From: an uncultured Acidiphilium sp.
Lineage (GTDB): Bacteria > Bacillota > Clostridia > Christensenellales > Borkfalkiaceae
Reading direction: 5' to 3'
DNA length: 14,805 nucleotides
NCBI GenBank assembly: GCA_902495325.1
Contig: CABUWK010000050.1
Coordinates: forward strand, 1 to 14,805
Position numbers and translations under genes: made by a program. The notes beneath the pieces are model-generated. The model worked only from the letters and a program-made list of their open reading frames with translations, made no database searches and was not told the DNA's origin. This document shows, in pieces, positions 1 to 6,253 of this stretch. Each line of letters opens with the position of its first letter. The first letter of the stretch is position 1.

Positions 1-117
1 AAAAGATATTGCTATATTTTTCGATAAATTAAATAAACGTCCTCGCAAATGTTTGGGTTGGAAAACTCCTTTTGAAGTCTTTTATGGTAAAGTGTTGCAT
101 TTAGTTTGACAATTCAA
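1..117 (+). mobile_element. IS30-family insertion sequence, 3' end only
   Basis: The first ~117 bases are AT-rich, unlike the rest of the window, and carry the end of an IS30-type transposase followed directly by a short non-coding end. The element stops where the MATE reading frame begins to make sense, around 117/118, so this is the IS-chromosome junction. Only one end is visible, so neither the inverted-repeat pair nor the target duplication can be read. The window edge lying inside a multi-copy element would fit an assembly break, which is inference. Confidence 0.8.
2..109 (+). CDS. IS30-family transposase, C-terminal 35 codons (cut by the window edge)
   Basis: The frame from base 2 is open from the window edge to a TGA at 107-109. 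It reads KDIAIFFDKLNKRPRK and then CLGWKTPFEVF. The pattern RPRKCLGWKTPFEV is the hallmark C-terminal tail of IS30-family DDE transposases, just after the catalytic domain; these enzymes cut and join the IS ends during copy-out/paste-in transposition. The catalytic DDE residues lie outside the window, so activity cannot be judged. No start codon is present. The fragment is too short for the usual gene-length cutoffs but matches the family closely. It runs opposite to, and overlaps, the tail of the broken MATE frame. Confidence 0.82.
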   Translation, partial: KDIAIFFDKLNKRPRKCLGWKTPFEVFYGKVLHLV

Positions 118-360
118 GCCGTAAAAAACAGACGCGGCGGCTCCGCTGCCCATACAAAGCCCTAAGATCACGGACGTGATAAACGTCATCAGCGTATAGG
201 AAGAACCGACCGCGCCGAGCGCGTCTTTTCCGAGAAACCGACCGACGATCCACGTGTCCGCCACATTGTAGAACTGCTGCAATAAATTTCCCGCCATCAG
301 CGGCAAAGAAAACAACACGATCCCCGCAGCGATATTACCTTTCGTCAGATCTCTCTCCAT
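82..360 (-). pseudogene. MATE-family multidrug/cation antiporter, N-terminal fragment cut by an IS30 element
   Basis: The first ~81 residues are a typical MATE N-terminus: a short cytosolic head (MERDLTKGNI), TM1 with the LLQQFYNVADTWIVGRFLG motif, and TM2 at about residues 48-75. MATE proteins export drugs or metabolites across the cytoplasmic membrane using Na+ or H+ gradients and normally have about 450 residues and 12 helices. Here the homology stops at FYG (base 118). The last 11 residues (LNCQTKCNTLP) are IS DNA read antisense. The start at 358-360 is supported by a GGAAAAGGA ribosome site just upstream. The gene lies 52 nt after sdaA in the same direction and was probably the third gene of that operon. 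No functional transporter can result from this stub. The remainder may lie beyond the IS or be deleted. Confidence 0.85.
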
Positions 361-412
361 ATTATCCTTTTCCGGACCTTTCCCGATCGCTTTTTACCGG
401 ACAGGTTTCCGT

Positions 413-1609
413 TTATCCTCGTTGTAAATACAATTTCGCAAGCCCGCCCGTAGAAGTTTCGCGGTAGCGGCTGTTCATATCCTTTCCCGTTTCGTACATC
501 ACGCTCACGATCTCGTCAAAGGAAATTTTATGCTGCCTTTCAAGCGATTTTGCCAGGGTTACGGCACTCATCGCCTTGATGCTCGCCATGGCGTTTCTTT
601 CGATGCACGGGATCTGCACCAGCCCCGCCACGGGATCGCACGTAAGCCCGAGATTGTGTTCGAGCGCGATTTCCGCAGCACATTCCACCCCTTCGGCGTC
701 AAGCCCGTAAATCGTCGCTAAAACGGCGGCAGCCATGGAACACGCCACGCCGACTTCCGCCTGACATCCGCATTCCGCCCCGCTGATCGAAGCGTTTTCC
801 TTCACGACGTTTCCGACGATCCCAGCAACGGCAAGGGCGTCGAGGATCTCCCTTTCGGGAACGTTGCAATCTTTCCACATATAATACAGCACGGACGGGA
901 CTACACCCGCCGCCCCGCAGGTCGGCGCGGTCACGATCAGCCCGTTATCGGCATTTTCTTCCGCCACGGCAAGCGCGTAGGCGCAAAGTTTTCTGCTTTC
1001 GCGCATTACGGCGGTTTCGAATTTCACTTCTTCGCCGTACAGGATCTTCGCCTTGCGGGAAAGTCCGAGCCCGCCGCCGAGCACGCCTTCTGCCGAAAGC
1101 CCGCGCTCAACGCTGTTTCTCATCGTCTTCCATACTTCGGCAAGGTAAGGAAAAATATCCCTTTCGCGGCAACGGACGTAATCGGCAAGAGAATACCCTT
1201 CCTTTTCCGCAAAAGCGCGGATTTCGGAAAAGTTTTTTTCGGGGTAAACTTCCTTGCCTTCATCGAGCGGCTTTCCGTTCACGATCACGCTTCCGCCGCC
1301 GATGCTCATCGCCGTTACGACTTCTTTATATTGCCCGTTTATCGACTTATAGAGCTTCATCGTATTCGGATGCGGAAGATTTTTTTCCTCGGTATTCAGA
1401 ACGATCTCCGTCTTTTCGCCGAGCGTTTCCTTCAGGACGCGGTCCGTTCCGTGTCCGCCGCCCGTCATGGCAAGAGAACCGAAAAGTTCCGCCTTATAAA
1501 CGCCTTCTCCGTATTCCCGCAGGGCGTATTCCGCGATCCGTTGCGGACCGAGCGTGTGCGAACTCGACGGTCCGCGCCCGATCTTATACAAGGCTTTCAG
1601 CGATTTCAT
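413..1609 (-). CDS. sdaA: L-serine ammonia-lyase, iron-sulfur-dependent, single chain
   Basis: This enzyme deaminates L-serine to pyruvate and ammonia in the cytoplasm with an oxygen-labile [4Fe-4S] cluster. The 398-residue chain fuses the beta domain (about 4-125, with GPSSSHT at 13-19 and GTDR at 54-57) to the alpha domain (about 145-395, with APTCGAAG at 228-235, SGAECGCQAEVG at 276-287, CDPVAG at 324-329 and the IPCIERNA segment). C282, C324 and C335 keep the 42- and 11-residue spacings I recall for the cluster cysteines of Legionella serine dehydratase. E. coli SdaA (about 454 residues) ends with a near-terminal cysteine (KVQCD); this protein ends KLYLQRG and lacks it. The beta domain is also shorter. 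The start is 2 nt after the lipoprotein stop with only a weak ribosome site, so translation is probably coupled to the upstream gene. A MATE stub follows. Confidence 0.95.
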   Translation of the reverse strand: MKSLKALYKIGRGPSSSHTLGPQRIAEYALREYGEGVYKAELFGSLAMTGGGHGTDRVLKETLGEKTEIVLNTEEKNLPHPNTMKLYKSINGQYKEVVTAMSIGGGSVIVNGKPLDEGKEVYPEKNFSEIRAFAEKEGYSLADYVRCRERDIFPYLAEVWKTMRNSVERGLSAEGVLGGGLGLSRKAKILYGEEVKFETAVMRESRKLCAYALAVAEENADNGLIVTAPTCGAAGVVPSVLYYMWKDCNVPEREILDALAVAGIVGNVVKENASISGAECGCQAEVGVACSMAAAVLATIYGLDAEGVECAAEIALEHNLGLTCDPVAGLVQIPCIERNAMASIKAMSAVTLAKSLERQHKISFDEIVSVMYETGKDMNSRYRETSTGGLAKLYLQRG

Positions 1610-1611
1610 AC

Positions 1612-2673
1612 TTATCTGTCAAGAGACGTTTCGTGCAGCGTAAACGAAACGTAACCGGTGTGATACAGCGCAGGCTGATAAATCGCGACCGCTCTGTGGC
1701 GATTCGCATTGTCTTTGTCGTTTCCTTCTTCTCCCTTCGGATTTACGGCGTAATAGGCATACAGGAAAGTCTGCCCGTATTCGCCCTGCGTGGCGAATTT
1801 CACCCCGTAACAGTTAAAGGTTTTGTCGTTCGCTTTCTGCGTCGTTCCGCCGGAAGTTTCGATATACGAGGAAACCTTGATCGGCGTTTTCGCGGAGGAG
1901 TTTCCCGAAGAATCGGTAAGCCCCGAACACTTCACAGAAGAAAGAGACTGCCCCATGGCGTCGATGACGGAAAACGTATAAGAAAAACCGTCATCGAATT
2001 CGAACGCACGGAAATAGAAGAGCATCATGTCGTTATCCACATACGTCTTCTTATTGTATTTTTTATATTCGATCGTTTCCTCTCTGCCCTTCAGATAGTC
2101 TTCGCTGCCGGCATCGGGAAGAATGACGGACGTCGCGACGGAAGAACCGTATTCTACCGTCTGGGTATAACCGACCGTATGAAACTGCCCCTCTTCCGTC
2201 GGCGTGGCGGTCGAAGGAACGACGTTTCTCACTTTTTTCACCGTTTTCACGGGGGCGAGCCCGTCCGCATACCCTTTGAACGTCGTTTCCGTAACCACGG
2301 TATCCCCTTCGATTTTATATTCCTTATTTTCGCCGAACTCGTATTTGCCGACCATTTTCAACTCTGTTTTCAGAGTGTAAACATCTGCGCCTTTTTCCGC
2401 GCTCAGCTCCACGGTGTAATAGGAAGCGGATCTATCGGGAACAAGACGAAGATCGTCGTTTTTCATTTCCGAACTCGAAAAGGGGGCTTTCGCCACGACG
2501 TCCACGTCGTACTTCAGTTTTTCGTAAACGGGAACGATTTCGGTGTTCTTCGGATTGTCGTTCCAGTACGCGCCCGAAAAATTCTGTGTCTGAGAGGATG
2601 TGCACCCCGTAAGCGCTACGGCGGAAGCCGCCGCAAGACATGCCGCCGAAAGTAAAATTTTCTTATTTCTCAT
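1612..2673 (-). CDS. Uncharacterised lipoprotein, 353 residues, first gene of the sdaA operon
   Basis: I do not recognise a family. Residues 1-23 are a lipoprotein signal peptide (MRNKKILLSAACLAAASAVA, then LTGC), so lipidation at C24 would anchor the mature protein to the outer face of the membrane. The mature part is rich in Thr, Ser, Tyr, Lys and Asp with alternating beta-strand patterns and no further membrane segment. The only other mature cysteines lie in KCSGL and NCYGVKF near the C-terminus and could form a disulfide. The frame stays open 49 codons further upstream (to 2820), but I place the start at 2673: it gives a proper signal peptide, has a GGAG site 7 nt upstream, and the longer version would include the promoter. 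It reads directly into sdaA. Role unknown; a substrate-binding or envelope role is only a guess. Confidence 0.85.
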   Translation of the reverse strand: MRNKKILLSAACLAAASAVALTGCTSSQTQNFSGAYWNDNPKNTEIVPVYEKLKYDVDVVAKAPFSSSEMKNDDLRLVPDRSASYYTVELSAEKGADVYTLKTELKMVGKYEFGENKEYKIEGDTVVTETTFKGYADGLAPVKTVKKVRNVVPSTATPTEEGQFHTVGYTQTVEYGSSVATSVILPDAGSEDYLKGREETIEYKKYNKKTYVDNDMMLFYFRAFEFDDGFSYTFSVIDAMGQSLSSVKCSGLTDSSGNSSAKTPIKVSSYIETSGGTTQKANDKTFNCYGVKFATQGEYGQTFLYAYYAVNPKGEEGNDKDNANRHRAVAIYQPALYHTGYVSFTLHETSLDR

Positions 2674-2780
2674 AAAAGTCTCCGTCGGGCGGAATCGTTT
2701 TCCGGTTTTCCGTCCTGACCGACGCGGACTTGCCGGAAAAACAAAAGACCGGCTCCGCGCAGGGTTGTATTTTCCTTTAC

Positions 2781-2809
2781 AGTATACCATATAAAACAAA
2801 AAAAGTAAA
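2781..2809 (-). promoter_or_regulatory. Sigma-A-type promoter for the lipoprotein-sdaA-MATE operon
   Basis: On the minus strand TTTACT (-35, 2804-2809) and TATACT (-10, 2781-2786) are separated by exactly 17 nt, and TGG precedes the -10, giving an extended -10. Transcription would start near 2774, leaving a leader of about 100 nt before the ATG at 2673. No known riboswitch pattern was recognised in the leader. Confidence 0.7.
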
Positions 2810-2825
2810 AAAGAAATCAAAACAA

Positions 2826-2855
2826 TTTAATTTTTTCACCAAGATATGATATAAT
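2826..2855 (+). promoter_or_regulatory. Extended -10 promoter for addB-addA
   Basis: A perfect TATAAT at 2850-2855 is preceded by TGA (extended -10). The -35 is poor: TTTAAT at 2826-2831 (18-nt spacing) or TTAATT one base later (17-nt). The start would be near 2862, giving a leader of about 90 nt. That leader can fold into a 5-bp stem (CCCGC/GCGGG, near 2880-2892) and a CCGTT/AACGG stem just before the ribosome site AAAAGGA. I saw no LexA-type SOS box here. Confidence 0.72.
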
Positions 2856-2950
2856 ATACGCATAGTCACACGGTAAGCCCCGCACGGCGGGCCCATAAAA
2901 AAGAAAAACTCCGTTACGGCCCCCTTCCGGAAACGGGGAAAAGGATATCT

Positions 2951-5900
2951 ATGGCAATCTACACCTCTTACACTTATTACGACTGCATTGCTGCCGCGGC
3001 AAAAAAAGCGGCGTCGTTCGGCAATCGCCCGGACGTGAAAACCCTGCTCTTTTGCGAGGACAAGCTCACCCTGTCCCTCGAGCTCGCGGTCGCGAAGGAA
3101 ACGGGGGGCACGTTTGCGGCAGAGGTCTCCTCGTTCGGAAGGTTCGCCCGGAAATACGGCGGCGCGAAAAACGTGATCGGCAAAGAAGGCAGCGCGATGA
3201 TCGTGCGGAAGATCTTTTCGGCTCAGGCAGACGATCTGCAGGTTTTCGATCCGACCGTAAATTCTCCCGCCCTCTCTTCCGCTACGGCGGAACTGATCGC
3301 CCAGCTGAAAAGCGCGAAAGTTACCCCGGACGATCTGAAAGGTTGCCTCGAAGAGTGCCCGAAAAACATCGCCGCCAAAATCGCCGACATCGCCCTTATC
3401 TACGCCGGATACGAAAACTATCTGAAGATAAATTCCTTTGCGGACAGCAACAACGCCCTCGCCGCGTTGCCCGCCCTTCTTCGCTCTTTGCCGGAGCTTC
3501 GGGAAACCCACGTTCTCGTGGTGGGCTATTCTTCCGTTACGCGCCAGTCGTGCGACGTGCTTTCCGCCTTAAGCCTTCTTTCCGCCACGTGCGATTTCTT
3601 TGCCGTTGCGGGAGAAAACGAAGAGATCTACACCAACGAATTTTTAAACTTCGTCCGCCGGATCGATCAGAGCGCCCCGATCCGGACGCCTTCATCCGAA
3701 ACGGCGGAAGCCGTGCGCCTGCGCGAAGGGCTCTTTCAACCTTCTTCCTTTGCAAAAGACGGTCTATATAGCGATAAAGTGACGATTTATCAGGCGAAAA
3801 ATCTGACGGACGAATGTGAATTCATCGCCAGACGGATTCGCTACGAAGTGATAACGCACGGAATGAGATACCGCGATTTCGCAATTGCGGCGGGCGATCT
3901 CGCGACCTATTCCCCCATGATAAAAAAAGCTTGCGCCGATCTGTCCGTCCCCTGTTTTATCGACGAAAAGCGCAAGCTTTCCGAACATCCCCTTTCCCGC
4001 CTTGCGGACGATCTCCTTCGCCTTTGCCGGAACAAAGACATTACGATCGTAAAAAGGGTCCTGCAAAATTCCGCGTTTCTTCCCTCGAAAGCCGTTGCGG
4101 ACGACATGCTGTTCCGTCTGACGGAAGGCTCGGTTTCCGGCAGAACGTTTTTCGACAGAGAAAAACCCATCGCGGGGGAACCGGACATTACCATTTCCGC
4201 CGTGCGCGACCGGCTTATTACCGCAACGGAAAAACTTTCCCGCGCGAAGACGACGAAAGACTTCTGCAACTTTTTCCGCGAACTTCTCTCAGACGGCATC
4301 GCCGACAACGTCGGAGAGATCTCCGCAAAACTCGAAACGTTCGGAGAAACCGCAGAACGCTCTTTCAACGATCAGGCAATCGGGAAATTCACCGATCTTC
4401 TGACCGAAGCGGAGAACATCCTCGGCGGAGAGCAGATGAACGCCGATTCGTTCCGCCGTCTTCTTGCCGTCGGCGCGGAGGCATGCGAAACTTCCATCCT
4501 GCCCGAATCGGCGGACGGCGTGTACTGCTCGGAGATCAAAAACGTAAGATTCCGCCGCTATAAAATTCTGTTCGTCGCAGGGCTCGGGTCGGACGTTCCC
4601 GCCGTAAAAGGAGACACCGCGCTGCTGCTTGACAGCGACATCGGCAAACTCGATTCCCTCAACGTTTCCGTGGAACCGAAGATCCGCGTCGTGAACTGCC
4701 GCGAGCAGGAAGCGACGACCCTTGCCCTGCTTTCTTTTACGGACAGACTTTTCCTCTCGTACAGTCTGCTTTCTCCTTCCGGAAAACAGGCGGCGAAAAG
4801 CAGGATCGTAGACTATGCGGAAGCGATTTTTTCGGACGAAAAGAGAAAGCTCCGCCCCGTCGACGCCCTTTCTCTCGAAAAAGCGGCGAAGGACTATCCG
4901 CCCGTGTTAAAAGACGCGGCGGAAAGCCTGCGCTATCTCGCCATGCGCCCCGCTCTCTTCTCCCTGCTTTCCGACGGCGACGATTATTTAAGCGGCGCAA
5001 AAACGGAACTTACGGCGGCATCTTCTTTTTACCGCGCCCTCGAAGGAACCGGAAACGGCGAAGCGATCCTTTTTGCCGATTCTCTTATCGGTCGACTCGA
5101 CCGCACGCCGCCCGTCAGAAAAAACATTCCGCCGTCCAACTATTTTTCGGGCGGCAGAGTTTCCGCCAGCATTCTCGAAACCTATTACTCCTGCCCCTAT
5201 AAAAACTATGCGAAATACGGCATCGGGCTGAGAGATTCCGTAACGGGCGAAATACGCGCGCTTGATTTCGGCAACGTTCTTCATGCCGTGGCGGAGAAGT
5301 TCGTACCCATGCTCGAAACGATAAACTCCGAAGACGCCGCGCGTGCCGCCGCCGATAATATTTTTGAAGAAGTGCTCGCCGAAGGTGTTTATCAACGTTT
5401 TTTACAACATCCGGACTATGAATATTCCGCCGTGCTCGTAAAAAAGGAATGCGAAAAGATCTGCGTCGATCTCTATAAGGAATTTTCGCAAAGCGGATTT
5501 CAGCCGATCGGCGAAGAAGTATGGTTTGCCGACTGGGGCGGCAAATACCGGGCGATCCCCTTCCGTACGAAAAAGGGCGTTTTCAAACTTTCCGGCAAAG
5601 CGGACAGGCTCGACCGTTTCGGGAATCACATCCGCATCATCGATTACAAAACGGGCAACGCCGCCGAAAAGGTAAAAGACGAAAAGTTTTACACGGGCAA
5701 TAACCTTCAGCTCTATCTTTACCTGAACGCCTTTGCCGTAAACGGAGATAAACCGGCAGGCGCATATTATTACGGACTGAACGACAACTTTACGAAAGAG
5801 GGCGAGACCGTCCCCCTGATGACGGGCAAAACGCTTGACGACGAGAAAATCCTCGCCGCGACGGACGCGGGTTTAAGCGAAAACAAGAAAAGCCGTTATG

Positions 5901-6253
5901 TAGACGTGAAGATCCGCTCTTTCAAATCGGGCGACAAAGTTTCCGGCAACGTTGCCGACGAACGCACGATGGAAGGCTATATGAAATACGCGATGAAGAT
6001 CGCCGGGCGCGGCACCGAACAGATCGCCGAAGGCACGATCGTTCCCTCGCCCTACAAAAACGCATGCGAGTATTGCGAATACGGCGGTTTATGCCTCTAT
6101 GACGAAGAGACGGACAACCGCACGCGCGAAGTGAGATCGGTCACGTCGGAGATCATCGTTCAGGCGGGCGAACGAAACGAAAACACATCGTCTGAATCTT
6201 TTGCACACGAAAAAGAACAAACCGGAGACGGAAAGGAGGAAGAAAAGGAATGA
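2951..6253 (+). CDS. addB: AddB, nuclease/Fe-S subunit of the AddAB helicase-nuclease
   Basis: AddB is the partner of AddA in the enzyme that resects double-strand breaks for RecA loading; in the family its nuclease degrades the 5'-ended strand. The 1100-residue protein has an inactive helicase-like fold (about 1-700, with a conserved segment YKILFVAGLGSDVPA from ~537) and a C-terminal RecB-type nuclease. Visible nuclease residues are H778 in VLHAVAEKF, D898-Y899-K900 in IIDYKTG, and the following LQLYLYL. The Fe-S staple is complete: C748 in YYSCPYK plus C1039-x2-C1042-x5-C1048. The usual N-terminal Walker A (GRAGSGKS in relatives) is absent; the site reads IYTSYTYYDC. About 50 Glu/Lys/Thr-rich residues follow the last cysteine and carry the addA ribosome site. 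It has its own promoter and overlaps addA by 4 nt. Confidence 0.95.
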   Translation: MAIYTSYTYYDCIAAAAKKAASFGNRPDVKTLLFCEDKLTLSLELAVAKETGGTFAAEVSSFGRFARKYGGAKNVIGKEGSAMIVRKIFSAQADDLQVFDPTVNSPALSSATAELIAQLKSAKVTPDDLKGCLEECPKNIAAKIADIALIYAGYENYLKINSFADSNNALAALPALLRSLPELRETHVLVVGYSSVTRQSCDVLSALSLLSATCDFFAVAGENEEIYTNEFLNFVRRIDQSAPIRTPSSETAEAVRLREGLFQPSSFAKDGLYSDKVTIYQAKNLTDECEFIARRIRYEVITHGMRYRDFAIAAGDLATYSPMIKKACADLSVPCFIDEKRKLSEHPLSRLADDLLRLCRNKDITIVKRVLQNSAFLPSKAVADDMLFRLTEGSVSGRTFFDREKPIAGEPDITISAVRDRLITATEKLSRAKTTKDFCNFFRELLSDGIADNVGEISAKLETFGETAERSFNDQAIGKFTDLLTEAENILGGEQMNADSFRRLLAVGAEACETSILPESADGVYCSEIKNVRFRRYKILFVAGLGSDVPAVKGDTALLLDSDIGKLDSLNVSVEPKIRVVNCREQEATTLALLSFTDRLFLSYSLLSPSGKQAAKSRIVDYAEAIFSDEKRKLRPVDALSLEKAAKDYPPVLKDAAESLRYLAMRPALFSLLSDGDDYLSGAKTELTAASSFYRALEGTGNGEAILFADSLIGRLDRTPPVRKNIPPSNYFSGGRVSASILETYYSCPYKNYAKYGIGLRDSVTGEIRALDFGNVLHAVAEKFVPMLETINSEDAARAAADNIFEEVLAEGVYQRFLQHPDYEYSAVLVKKECEKICVDLYKEFSQSGFQPIGEEVWFADWGGKYRAIPFRTKKGVFKLSGKADRLDRFGNHIRIIDYKTGNAAEKVKDEKFYTGNNLQLYLYLNAFAVNGDKPAGAYYYGLNDNFTKEGETVPLMTGKTLDDEKILAATDAGLSENKKSRYVDVKIRSFKSGDKVSGNVADERTMEGYMKYAMKIAGRGTEQIAEGTIVPSPYKNACEYCEYGGLCLYDEETDNRTREVRSVTSEIIVQAGERNENTSSESFAHEKEQTGDGKEEEKE
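6234..6253 (+). promoter_or_regulatory. addA ribosome site and ATGA stop-start overlap
   Basis: AGGAGGA at 6234-6240 lies inside the last codons of addB, about 9 nt before the addA ATG (6250-6252). The addB TGA (6251-6253) shares bases with that ATG, the classic arrangement for translational coupling and balanced output of two subunits. Confidence 0.85.

Noticed and set aside
1633..2655. Long plus-strand frame (340 codons) opposite the lipoprotein gene
   Set aside because: Arg/Phe/Val-rich shadow with no domain or signal; the minus frame has a signal peptide, ribosome site and promoter.
2862..2950. Possible riboswitch or SOS operator in the addB leader
   Set aside because: Only short stems are present; no GAAC-N4-GTTC box or known aptamer pattern was found by eye.
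2777..3511. Minus-strand frame of 244 codons across the divergent promoters and the addB start
   Set aside because: It runs antisense through the conserved AddB N-terminus and both promoters; composition is shadow-like.
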